Shown piece by piece: positions 26,320-33,372 of a stretch of 64,000 bases of DNA (positions are counted from its first letter, which is position 1; every line of letters starts with the position of its first letter). Where the stretch lies: NCBI RefSeq assembly GCF_001469955.1, contig NZ_LOPU01000018.1:837871-901870 (forward strand). Direction: 5' to 3'. Under the pieces are notes generated by a model that was not told where the DNA came from, made no database searches, and was given only the letters and a program-made list of their open reading frames with translations. The position numbers and the translations under genes were made by a program. Source of the stretch: Haloprofundus marisrubri (GTDB lineage: Archaea; Halobacteriota; Halobacteria; Halobacteriales; Haloferacaceae).

Positions 26320-28085
26320 AATTGGTCCTCCGAGAGCGCGAACTTTCCGTTGGCACCGCCGCTCGAAACCATCGGGTAGACGTTCTCGGCGGGGTCGATG
26401 TGGAAGTCGATGACCGAGGGACCGTCGTAGTCGAGTGCATCTTCGATGGCGTCGGCGGCCTCGTCGTAGCTCTCGGCGCTGAAGCCGCGCGCGCCGAACG
26501 CCTCGGCGAGTTTGGCGAAGTCCGGACACCAGTCGTAGTCGGCGGCCATCCGCCGACCCTCGAAGAAGGCGTCCTGCCACTGCCGAACCATCCCGATGTA
26601 CTCGTTGTTCAGAACCGCGACGGTGATGTCGAGGTCCTCGCGAACGGCGACCGAAAGTTCCTGAATCGTCATCAGGAACGAGCCGTCGCCGTCGACACAG
26701 ACCACGTCCTTGTCGGGGGCCGCGAGTTTCGCGCCTATGGCCGCGGGCAGACCGTAGCCCATCGTGCCGAGGCCGTGCGAGGAGACCCACGTGCGCGGGT
26801 TGGTGAACGTCCAGAACTGTGCGGCCCACATCTGGTGTTGGCCGACGCCGGTGGTGACGATGGCGTCGTCGGGCGTCGCTTCGTCCAGCGCCTCGACGAC
26901 GAACTGCGGTTTCAGCGGTTCGTTCTCGGGCGTCGCGTAGGCCAGCGGATACTCCTCTTTCCACGTCGTACACTGCTGTCGCCACTCGCGGGCGTCGGGC
27001 GCGTCGTCGACTGCCTCCGTCAACTGGTCGAGGGCCGCTTTCGCGTCGCCGACGACGGGGTAGTCCGCGTGGACGTTCTTCGAGATTTCGGCCTCGTCGA
27101 CGTCGACGTGGACGACTTCGGCCTCTGGTGCAAAGGTGTCGACGCCGCCGGTGAGTCGGTCGTCGAACCGACAGCCGACGGCGACGAGCAGGTCGCAGTG
27201 CGTGACCGCCATGTTCGCGTAGCCGGTGCCGTGCATCCCTGCCCACGACAGACAGAGTTCGTGGTCTTCGGGCATCGACCCGATGGCGGGCATCGTCGTC
27301 ACGACAGGAATCCCGTTGTCGATGGCGAACGTGCGGGCTTCCTCCGTTGCATTCGCCTTGACGACGCCGCCGCCGAACAGCAGCAACGGTTTCTCCGCGC
27401 GTTCGATAGCCCGGGCGGCCGCGTCGACGGACTCCTCGTCGGCTTCCGTCGGTGGCGTCGTCGTCTCCGGCGGTCTCGCGGGGCCGGGTTCGCGGTCGGT
27501 TTCGGCCATCGTGGTGTCTTTCGGCAGGTCGACGAGCGTCGGCCCCGGCCGACCTTCGGCGGCCAACGCGAACGCCTCACCGACGGTGTCGCCGACGGTG
27601 TCTGCGTCGCTCGCGAAGTAGTTGTGTTTCGTGATTGGCGCGGTGACGCCGGTGGTGTCGGTCTCCTGAAACGCGTCTGAGCCGACCATCGTCGACGGGA
27701 CTTGCCCGGTCAACGCGAGCATCGCGTCCGAATCCATGTCGGCGTCGGCGATGCCGGTAACGAGGTTCGTCGCCCCCGGACCCGAGGTGGCGAGACAGAC
27801 GCCGGGTTCGCCGCGGACGACGCCGTACGCGTCGGCGGCGTGCGCCGCGCCCTGCTCGTGCGCCATCGTCACGTGGTGGATATCCGAGTCGTACAGCGCG
27901 TCGTAGATGGGCATGATTGCCCCGCCCTGCACGCCGAAGGCGGCTTCGACGCCGGCGTTTTCGAGTGCGCGGACGACCGACGCCGCGCCGGTCGTGACCG
28001 GTGTCTGCGTCGGTTCGCTCGCGTCGGTCGTCGTCTCGGCGTCTGCCGCCTCGTCGGCTGTCGGCGCTGGCTGTTGTTCGCTCAT
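26316..28085 (-). CDS. ilvB: Acetolactate synthase large subunit
   Basis: 589 residues, thiamine diphosphate enzyme making acetolactate and acetohydroxybutyrate, the first common step to Val, Leu and Ile. The catalytic Glu is in AHEQGAAHAADAYG, the FAD-type middle domain follows, and VCVDGDGSFLMTIQELSV with NNEYIGMV is the ThDP-Mg site. About 30 acidic N-terminal residues precede the core. A clear Shine-Dalgarno site (GAGAGGAGG) sits 7 bases before the ATG, unusual for leaderless-prone haloarchaea and in line with a long 5' leader. That leader carries the short peptide gene at 28243-28344. Confidence 0.95.
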   Translation of the reverse strand: MSEQQPAPTADEAADAETTTDASEPTQTPVTTGAASVVRALENAGVEAAFGVQGGAIMPIYDALYDSDIHHVTMAHEQGAAHAADAYGVVRGEPGVCLATSGPGATNLVTGIADADMDSDAMLALTGQVPSTMVGSDAFQETDTTGVTAPITKHNYFASDADTVGDTVGEAFALAAEGRPGPTLVDLPKDTTMAETDREPGPARPPETTTPPTEADEESVDAAARAIERAEKPLLLFGGGVVKANATEEARTFAIDNGIPVVTTMPAIGSMPEDHELCLSWAGMHGTGYANMAVTHCDLLVAVGCRFDDRLTGGVDTFAPEAEVVHVDVDEAEISKNVHADYPVVGDAKAALDQLTEAVDDAPDAREWRQQCTTWKEEYPLAYATPENEPLKPQFVVEALDEATPDDAIVTTGVGQHQMWAAQFWTFTNPRTWVSSHGLGTMGYGLPAAIGAKLAAPDKDVVCVDGDGSFLMTIQELSVAVREDLDITVAVLNNEYIGMVRQWQDAFFEGRRMAADYDWCPDFAKLAEAFGARGFSAESYDEAADAIEDALDYDGPSVIDFHIDPAENVYPMVSSGGANGKFALSEDQL

Positions 28086-28237
28086 GCTGTGCCTCCTCTC
28101 TGTGTTCGGTGGTGTGTGGGTGGTCGATACGGTCGCATCGGTTGTCTGCGTGTGGCTTGGTGTCGACGAGTGTGCGAACTGGTTGCACGGCTCGTGCTCG
28201 AAAACGGTGCGAAACGGGGTCGGAAGAGGGGGTGGTG

Positions 28238-28255
28238 AGGGGCTAGGCGGCCCCT
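28238..28255 (-). promoter_or_regulatory. Hairpin over the end of the ilvB leader peptide gene
   Basis: In the mRNA sense AGGGGC pairs with GCCCCT around the loop CGCCTA, a 6-bp GC-rich stem that covers the last Gly-Ala-Ala codons and the stop. A ribosome paused on the preceding Ile-Ile-Val codons would lie on or next to this stem and alter its folding. A second small stem, GCACG-agc-CGTGC, lies further downstream in the leader. Confidence 0.55.
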
Positions 28256-28344
28256 ACAATAATGAGCGACTCGACGACAGCCTCGCCGCGGAGCGACGGC
28301 TCGGGGGCCGTCGCGGACGTGCGGCGTGTGGTCGGCTGTCGCAT
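28243..28344 (-). CDS. Leader peptide of the ilvB operon
   Basis: A 33-codon open frame, shorter than usual gene-finder limits, starts with ATG 8 bases after GGAGG and ends TAG. It encodes a basic N-terminal part (MRQPTTRRTSATAPEP) and finishes A-V-V-E-S-L-I-I-V-G-A-A. Six of its last eleven residues are Val, Leu or Ile, the products of the operon that begins 157 bases downstream. The Ile-Ile-Val codons are ATT ATT GTA, while the surrounding genes mostly use ATC and GTC. A hairpin covers the stop. All this fits attenuation by ribosome stalling, known in bacteria for ilv and leu operons. Peptide production and regulation are inferred. Confidence 0.6.
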   Translation of the reverse strand: MRQPTTRRTSATAPEPSLRGEAVVESLIIVGAA

Positions 28345-28367
28345 CTCGTTCGCCTCCTATCACTGGT

Positions 28368-28379
28368 GGGTAAAAACCC
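28368..28379 (-). promoter_or_regulatory. AT-rich TATA-like element before the leader peptide
   Basis: GGGTTTTTACCC on the minus strand is the only TATA-like run between leuA and the leader peptide and is symmetric in GGGT/ACCC. Its spacing to the ATG at 28344 (about 30 bases) would place the transcript start downstream of the GGAGG site, so either the message is leaderless here or a promoter further upstream is used. Confidence 0.35.
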
Positions 28380-28575
28380 TTTCGTGCCGTGCAAACGTTG
28401 CCCGAGCGAGTCGGACTCACACGGGGTGGTGTGGAGGCAACAGACTGGGGGGATGCTCGTGCCCCGGTCTGTCGCCCGTGAAGCGGTGCTCCGGCCTTCT
28501 GGCCCCTTCGAACGCGGCTTCTCGCCGGGTGGTACACCCGTGGCTCCGTGGAGCCTGCGACGCCGCGGCGGGCCA
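28380..28575 (-). other. Hairpin-rich spacer between leuA and the ilvB leader
   Basis: No gene is supported. The largest stem is CAGACTGGGG with CCCCGGTCTG (28441-28450 and 28462-28471, one G-T pair, 11-base loop). Smaller ones are GGCTCC/GGAGCC next to the leuA stop, GGGTG/CACCC, and GGCC/GGCC. They may terminate the leuA message or form a structured leader. Confidence 0.4.
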
Positions 28576-29829
28576 TCAGGCGCTGACCTCCTCCGGTTCC
28601 TCGATACCCGCGTCGCGGGCGAACTGTTCTAAGACGCTCATCGTGACGCGGCCGCCGTCCGCGCCGTAGTCTTTGACGCGGCGGGTGACCCGCTTCACTT
28701 CGGCGTCCGTCGGCGAGTAGCCCGCGTCCTCCAGTCGTTTCCGGACCGAGTGCGCGCCGGTGTGTTTGCCCAACACGAACTCGCGTTTCGCGCCGACCAT
28801 CTCCGGCGTCATCACGCCGGGTTCGAAGGTGTCGGCGTTCTCGATAACGCCCGCTGCGTGGATGCCACTCTCGTGCGAGAAGGCGTTCCGGCCGACGACC
28901 GATTTGTTCGCGGGAGTCGGGATATCCGACTTCTCCTCGACCATGCGGGAGAGTTCGGTGATTTTCGTCGTGTCGACGCCGGTGTCGACGCCGTAGACGC
29001 TCTCGGCTGCCATCACGACTTCCTCGAAGGCGGCGTTGCCGGCGCGTTCGCCGATGCCGTTGACCGACACCTGCGCCTGCGCCGCGCCCGCCTCGAACCC
29101 CGCCAGCGCGTTGGCGGCGGCGAGGCCGAAGTCGTCGTGGGTGTGGACGTCGATGCGCGCGTCGGTGTGCTCTCGAATCGACCTGATGAGGTCGCCAAAG
29201 CGCGTCGGCGTCGCCACCCCGCACGTATCGGGGACGTTTATCCAGTCGACGTCCGCCTCGGTGACGGCCTCGATTATCTCGTAGAGGAACGCCTCGTCGG
29301 TCCGGGTGGCGTCCATCGGCGAGAACATCACGTCGACGCCCGCGTCTTTCACTCGTTCGACCGATGCGACCGCTCGTTCGACCGCCTCCTCGCGGGAAGC
29401 GTGCATCGAGTCCTGTAGCTGTACGTCACTGGTGCTGACGAACACGTGAACCATGTCGACACCGGCGTCCAGTGCGGCTTCCACGTCGCCGTCGACGACG
29501 CGGGCCAGACCACACGTGGTGGTCTCGGTCGCCGCGGCGATGTCGCGGACCGCCTCGAACTCCGCGTCGGAGTTGACGGGGAAACCAGCCTCGACGACGT
29601 GGGTGCCCATCGCGTCCAGAATCGACGCGATTTCTCGTTTGTCGTCGTAGCTGAACGACGTGCGCGGCGATTGCTCGCCGTCACGCAGTGTGGTGTCGAA
29701 TACGCGTACCGTCTCGATTTCAGATTCGCAGTTCAGTGTGCCGTCGAAGAACTCGACCCGCCGGGGTAGCCGACGTGTCCTCCGTGTCGTTGTGAGACAT
29801 CGTGTGCCGTGCTCGGGGGCACCACACAT
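28576..29829 (-). CDS. leuA: 2-isopropylmalate synthase (alpha-IPM synthase), 5' end uncertain
   Basis: 417 residues as an open frame. LeuA joins acetyl-CoA to 2-oxoisovalerate, the first step to leucine. The conserved protein starts about residue 25 (VEFFDGTL), with RVFDTTLRDGEQSPRTSFS, the metal-binding HTHDDFGLA and the GERAGNAAFEE region. No allosteric C-terminal domain is present, as in short archaeal LeuA or homocitrate/citramalate synthases; position beside ilv-leu favours LeuA. The first 24 codons look non-coding (CGA, AGG, CTA, ACA), whereas another frame from ATG at 29800 reads MSHNDTEDTSATPAG with good codons, so a one-base frameshift near 29753-29765 is likely, natural or a sequencing error. 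Confidence 0.85.
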   Translation of the reverse strand: MCGAPEHGTRCLTTTRRTRRLPRRVEFFDGTLNCESEIETVRVFDTTLRDGEQSPRTSFSYDDKREIASILDAMGTHVVEAGFPVNSDAEFEAVRDIAAATETTTCGLARVVDGDVEAALDAGVDMVHVFVSTSDVQLQDSMHASREEAVERAVASVERVKDAGVDVMFSPMDATRTDEAFLYEIIEAVTEADVDWINVPDTCGVATPTRFGDLIRSIREHTDARIDVHTHDDFGLAAANALAGFEAGAAQAQVSVNGIGERAGNAAFEEVVMAAESVYGVDTGVDTTKITELSRMVEEKSDIPTPANKSVVGRNAFSHESGIHAAGVIENADTFEPGVMTPEMVGAKREFVLGKHTGAHSVRKRLEDAGYSPTDAEVKRVTRRVKDYGADGGRVTMSVLEQFARDAGIEEPEEVSA

Positions 29830-29836
29830 ATAAATC
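29829..29836 (-). promoter_or_regulatory. TATA box of leuA
   Basis: GATTTATA directly abuts or overlaps the first ATG of the leuA frame. A transcript would begin about 25 bases later, near the ATG at 29800, and would not contain the codon at 29829. This is the main argument against the annotated-looking start. Confidence 0.5.
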
Positions 29837-29939
29837 TATCTCTCAGACAGATTCACGGTGAAACGAGGACGACATCAACGTTCGTGAAAGACTCGCGAAT
29901 CGCACGAGGGCAACGACCTTTCACTCGTCACAATCCCTT

Positions 29940-29953
29940 ATATTGCATAATAT
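29940..29953. promoter_or_regulatory. AT-rich inverted repeat upstream of leuA
   Basis: ATATT and AATAT face each other around GCAT, about 140 bases before the likely leuA start. It may be a distal promoter with a regulator site of the Lrp/AsnC or TrmB kind; no direct proof. Confidence 0.3.
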
Positions 29954-30101
29954 CACTGGAGGTCGGTGGCCGGGTGCGACTGGGGAAAACGGCGGCGAAA
30001 CGGGGGTGGTTCACCGTGTCACCGAGTCGCGCGCGAACTGTCACGAAGAGTGACGGGAAACTAAACGTTCGTTCGGACAGGTGGCTTCAGCGCCAATCGA
30101 T

Positions 30102-30117
30102 GTGACCGAACGGTCAC
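30102..30117. promoter_or_regulatory. Palindrome GTGACCG-AA-CGGTCAC
   Basis: Perfect 7-bp arms with a 2-base centre, about 133 bases before the DUF5779 gene. The form is that of a homodimeric repressor operator. It has no second copy that I can find in the window. Confidence 0.4.
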
Positions 30118-30249
30118 GACGCGGCGGCGTCGGCGGCTTGGGCGAACAGCGTACGAGGTGCGACAGGCGAGTGAACGAAAGCGAAAACAGAGGCTTCGAA
30201 ACGCGGCCAGAAGGCGAGGATTTTTGATACCCTCGCGCAAGTGCCGCGT

Positions 30250-30540
30250 ATGAGCGAGTTCGACCTCGACCTCCGAACTGCGGAATCCCACATCGAAAAG
30301 GGCGAGATTCGCGGCGACGTCGTCCTCGGCGTCCTCGACGGGTCGACGGAACCCGACGAGTGGGTCCGAAACATCACCGAAGGAAACGTACTGGTACTGT
30401 CGGTACACGGCGACTTGAACAAACTCGCCGCCGGGTTCGCCCGCGAGGTCAAGGATATGGGCGGGCAGTTGATGCACTTCCGGAAGTTCCTCGTCGTCAC
30501 GCCGCCGGGCGTCGACATCGACACCGACCGACTCCGATAG
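30250..30540 (+). CDS. DUF5779 family protein
   Basis: 96 residues, soluble and acidic, matching the haloarchaeal DUF5779 pattern: FDLDLRTAESHIE at the start, VVLGVLDGSTEPDEW, then a central strand VLVLSVHGDLNKLAAGFARE and the end FLVVTPPGVDIDTDRL. The start ATG at 30250 is chosen over one 9 bases earlier because the family begins MSEFDLDL and a TTTTTGATA run lies about 28 bases upstream. Function is unknown. Confidence 0.78.
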   Translation: MSEFDLDLRTAESHIEKGEIRGDVVLGVLDGSTEPDEWVRNITEGNVLVLSVHGDLNKLAAGFAREVKDMGGQLMHFRKFLVVTPPGVDIDTDRLR

Positions 30541-30572
30541 CTGACGGGAGACGGAGCGACACTCGCCGACGT

Positions 30573-31055
30573 TCACTCGAAGCGCCGCGTCTCGACACCG
30601 CAGTCCGCACACGAGAGTACGTACACGGTCCGTCCGTGGTCTTCGACAGTCTCGTACGTTCGGTCGGTGTCCTCGCCGCAGGCTGGACACTCCTCTTCGA
30701 TGACCGCGCTGTCGGCGTCTTTCGGCGCGCCGACGGCGACGAATCGACAGGGTTCGTCCCCCGCGGCGACGGCGCGGTTCGGCGCGTCGCGCGGGACGAA
30801 AAAGGCCTCGTCGACTTCCACCAGAAACTCGCCGTCGGGCGTCTCGACGCGCAGTTGCCCCGAGAGGACGTAGAACAGTTCCTCGTGGTCGGGATGGCGG
30901 TGGTAGCCCCACGGCACCTGCTCGCCGGGGTCGGCGGTGAACACGTTGAACCCGAACTCGCTCGCGCCGACGGCCTCGTCTATCTCCTTCTTCTCGCGCG
31001 TGGGGTTCGGCGTGTTCGCCACCGACTCCACGGTCACCTTGCGGTACTCGGGCAT
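30573..31055 (-). CDS. Cupin protein with C-terminal zinc ribbon
   Basis: 160 residues. Residues about 38-112 form a cupin barrel: GYHRHPDHEELFYVLSGQL holds the two His and the Glu of metal-binding motif 1, and PRDAPNRAVAAGDEPCRFV is motif 2 with the final His replaced by Asn. The last 45 residues contain CPACG and CADCG, a four-cysteine zinc ribbon. The enzyme or sensing role is unknown; such proteins often bind sugars or small acids. It is convergent with the DUF5779 gene. Confidence 0.8.
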   Translation of the reverse strand: MPEYRKVTVESVANTPNPTREKKEIDEAVGASEFGFNVFTADPGEQVPWGYHRHPDHEELFYVLSGQLRVETPDGEFLVEVDEAFFVPRDAPNRAVAAGDEPCRFVAVGAPKDADSAVIEEECPACGEDTDRTYETVEDHGRTVYVLSCADCGVETRRFE

Positions 31056-31109
31056 GGACTGCTGTTTTGCGTCTCTCCGCTTTAGGTTTCGGGACCGCGG
31101 CAGAACGAG

Positions 31110-31895
31110 TTACTCGCCGCCCGCGTCGACGAACGTCAGTACGTGTCCGTCGGGGTCGCGCACTCGGCGCTCGTCACCGTCCGCCGGAAGAGACTCACAA
31201 GAGAACTCCGAGAACGTCTCGGCAGCGTCGTCGGAGTCGTCGACAGCGAGTCCGAGTTCGACGTGGACGCCGCCGCGGGCGTCTGCTAAACCCAATTGGG
31301 GCTCCCAGAGTTCGAGGTCGAACGGGCGATGACGTGCATCTTCGTGGGCTTCAGCGGGGCCGCGGAGCCGAACCCGCCGTCGCTCGTCGCCGCGATCGAC
31401 CACCTCGAAGCCGAGTGCCGTGTACCGTTTCTCCGCCGCATCGAGGTCGGTCACTTCGAGGACCACCTCGAAGATGCCCGTGAGCGCAGGTGCGGTGTCT
31501 TGGTGGTGTTCTTGGTCGTCCTGCTCGTCGGAGTCGTCTCGTTCCGACGCTTCGTGTTCGGTGCCGCCGACTTCGACGCAGTGGTCGTCGGGGTCGTCGA
31601 CGTACAACGACCGATAGGAGCCGAACTGCACTTCCTCGGGATTCAACTCGTCGAGATGCGCCAACCACTCGTCGTACTCGTCGTTCGGTGCCGAGAAGGC
31701 GAAGTGGGTGTGCAGGCCCCCACGAGGGACGCCGGTCGGCCGCCGAATCCGGAGTTCGACGGGGCCGACGGGATAGACGACCAGCGTGTCGTCGCCGCCG
31801 TCGTCGGGACGGAGACCGAGACGGTCGCCGTAGAACGTCCGCGCTCGGTCGAGATACTTCACTTCGAGGCCGAGATGTGCGAGGCCGACCAGCAT
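31110..31895 (-). CDS. VOC (glyoxalase/bleomycin-resistance fold) protein, two modules
   Basis: 261 residues; the start MLVGLAHLGLEVKYLDRA opens directly on a VOC beta-alpha-beta module (residues 1-115). A 25-residue acidic linker and a second VOC module (about 145-260, FEVVLEVTDLDAAEKRYTALGF) follow. The metal ligand positions His8, His67 and Glu117-like (HCVEVGG) are visible in the first module; the second has lost most of them. Members range from dioxygenases to resistance proteins, so no substrate is claimed. Confidence 0.75.
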   Translation of the reverse strand: MLVGLAHLGLEVKYLDRARTFYGDRLGLRPDDGGDDTLVVYPVGPVELRIRRPTGVPRGGLHTHFAFSAPNDEYDEWLAHLDELNPEEVQFGSYRSLYVDDPDDHCVEVGGTEHEASERDDSDEQDDQEHHQDTAPALTGIFEVVLEVTDLDAAEKRYTALGFEVVDRGDERRRVRLRGPAEAHEDARHRPFDLELWEPQLGLADARGGVHVELGLAVDDSDDAAETFSEFSCESLPADGDERRVRDPDGHVLTFVDAGGE

Positions 31896-32027
31896 ACGAA
31901 CTCGTACGCCCGTCGGTGTCAAGAGCGCGTCGGCGCTGGAGAGGCGAGAGAAAGTGAAGCAGGAGAAGAAGAGAAGAGAGAAAACCGAAGAAGGTGGTGA
32001 CCGGTGACGACTGTCGGAACTGACGGC

Positions 32028-32642
32028 TCAGGCGTCGTCTTCGGGTTCGAGTTCGTCGACGAGGTAGGTGAACAACGCGTCTCGGAGTTCGTCGGGCGCG
32101 TCGTCTTCGTCGAGGGTCACCCAGCGGACCCGCGCGCCCTGTAGTGCCGAGAACACGAGCGTCGCCACGGCGTCGGGGTCGACCTCGCGGAACGTCCCCT
32201 GTTCGACGCCGTCGGCGACGATGTCGACGAACAGGTCGTGGATGGCCGCGTCGTTCGTCGTCAACTGCTCGCGGAACGCCTCATTGTAGGGTGCCTGCGC
32301 GCGGAGTTCGAGCAGCGTCGTCTGAAACGCCTTGTGTGCCTCGCGGTCCGGCCCGAACAGCAGCATATCGACGAGCGTCGTCAAGCGCTCCAACGGGTCC
32401 GACTCCTCGTCGAGCGCCAGTCGCTCGTCGAGTTGTCCCAGCATGTAATCTAAGAGCGCGACGAGCAGTTCGTCCTTTGTGTCGTAGTGGTAATGTAGAA
32501 GCGACTTGCTCTTGTCGAACTCGTCGGCGATTTTCTGCATCGTCAACCCGGCGTAGCCGTGTTTCGTCAACGCGGTGAACGTCGCCTCCATGATGGCGTC
32601 GCGGGTCGGTTGGTCCGTCGTCGTCTCCTCTGTGTCACCCAT
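32028..32642 (-). CDS. TetR/AcrR family transcriptional regulator
   Basis: 204 residues. Residues 12-60 are the TetR helix-turn-helix (RDAIMEATFTALTKHGYAGL, IADEFDKSKSLLHYHYDTKDEL), and the rest is an all-helical ligand domain of the TetR C-terminal type. It probably represses a neighbouring transporter or enzyme, though no efflux gene is adjacent. A TATA box CTATAAG (complement of 32671-32677) lies about 32 bases before the ATG, giving a leaderless transcript, and 20-bp direct repeats lie just upstream, possibly its own operator. Confidence 0.88.
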   Translation of the reverse strand: MGDTEETTTDQPTRDAIMEATFTALTKHGYAGLTMQKIADEFDKSKSLLHYHYDTKDELLVALLDYMLGQLDERLALDEESDPLERLTTLVDMLLFGPDREAHKAFQTTLLELRAQAPYNEAFREQLTTNDAAIHDLFVDIVADGVEQGTFREVDPDAVATLVFSALQGARVRWVTLDEDDAPDELRDALFTYLVDELEPEDDA

Positions 32643-32695
32643 CGGTCGATTGGAGTCGTCGAACGCGTCGCTTATAGCTTCTGTCTCTGCGGCCC

Positions 32696-32756
32696 GGTCA
32701 GGTCGGGGAGAATCCGGTCGGGTCGGAGAGAATCCCGTCGAATCGGGTCGAATACC
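32696..32756. repeat. 20-bp direct repeats upstream of the TetR gene
   Basis: GGTCAGGTCGGGGAGAATCC at 32696-32715 is followed by GGTCGGGTCGGAGAGAATCC at 32716-32735 and a degenerate third unit to 32756. The array lies 54-114 bases upstream of the TetR start, just behind its TATA box, and 7 bases before the stop of the next gene. Confidence 0.7.
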
Positions 32757-32762
32757 GTCGAG

Positions 32763-33218
32763 TCAGCCGCGGGCCTCGGGGTCGACCGGTTCCGCACACC
32801 ACGGGCAGAACTCCATGTCGGTCTCGACGTCTTTTCTGCAGTTCGGGCACGTCCACGTCTCCTCCTCGGCGGGTTCGCCTTCGTTCGCAGCGGCCGCGTC
32901 TTCGGCACGGAGCGTCCGAATCCCGACGAGAACGGCGTCGACCGCGCTGGCGACGATGACGAACGAGACCAGCAGCAGTTCTTCGAGAACGACGGGCGAA
33001 CTCGGTGGTTGTTCGGCGACGAACGGGAACCCGCCCGCGGCCGTCGCTTCGAGAAACGCCAGCGTCTCCGGAGAGAAGAACAGTTCGCCGACAACGATGA
33101 CGAGCGCCATCCACGCGATGGCACGCCGCCACCGTCCCAGAAACAGGTGGCCGAGACCGGCGATGAAGACGCCGAGGATGCCGGCGACGAACGGTTTCAG
33201 TCGTCGGAGACTGACCAT
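32763..33218 (-). CDS. Membrane protein with C-terminal zinc ribbon
   Basis: 151 residues. Membrane segments are seen at about 9-25, 33-48 and 78-97, then a charged stretch and a rubredoxin-like ribbon CPNCRKDVETDMEFCPWC. Haloarchaea have several such proteins (DUF7575 and similar) with an AGLGHLFLGRWRRAIAW start, which recalls the TM2-like hairpin G-x-G-H-x-Y/F-L-G. Function unknown. It is the only gene on this strand before the divergent MBL-like gene. Confidence 0.72.
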   Translation of the reverse strand: MVSLRRLKPFVAGILGVFIAGLGHLFLGRWRRAIAWMALVIVVGELFFSPETLAFLEATAAGGFPFVAEQPPSSPVVLEELLLVSFVIVASAVDAVLVGIRTLRAEDAAAANEGEPAEEETWTCPNCRKDVETDMEFCPWCAEPVDPEARG

Positions 33219-33372
33219 AGTTGGGAGGAATCAACAGGCGAACTTGAACGTTCTGTTCGGCGGAACGGACAGTTCGACTCGGACGCACCGAGATGGAACC
33301 GCACGACACCAACTAAGACGCCGTCACGGACTCGGAGCGTCATTTATCCGTCTTCCGCCCTAACGTGAGCGC

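Larger units (their letters stand above)
29837..30249. other. Divergent intergenic region leuA / DUF5779 gene
   Basis: About 410 bases without a supported gene. It holds two symmetric elements (listed separately at 29940 and 30102), a CTCG/CGAG stem near 29894-29908, and AT-rich promoter-like runs for both strands. The minus-strand frame that crosses 30061-30249 is a shadow of the next gene. Confidence 0.5.

Noticed and set aside
22892..26379. Two forward frames of 573-598 codons opposite leuC and ilvC/ilvN
   Set aside because: They are antisense shadows of well-recognised enzymes with full-length family matches.
28490..28560. tRNA-like GTTCGAA element in the leuA-ilvB spacer
   Set aside because: The flanking bases do not pair as a T arm and no cloverleaf or anticodon arm can be drawn. 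I see no tRNA or rRNA gene anywhere in the window.
28082..29224. 380-codon minus-strand frame covering the leuA-ilvB spacer
   Set aside because: It is Arg-rich, runs out of frame through leuA and lacks haloarchaeal codon bias; only the 33-codon frame with a ribosome site is supported.
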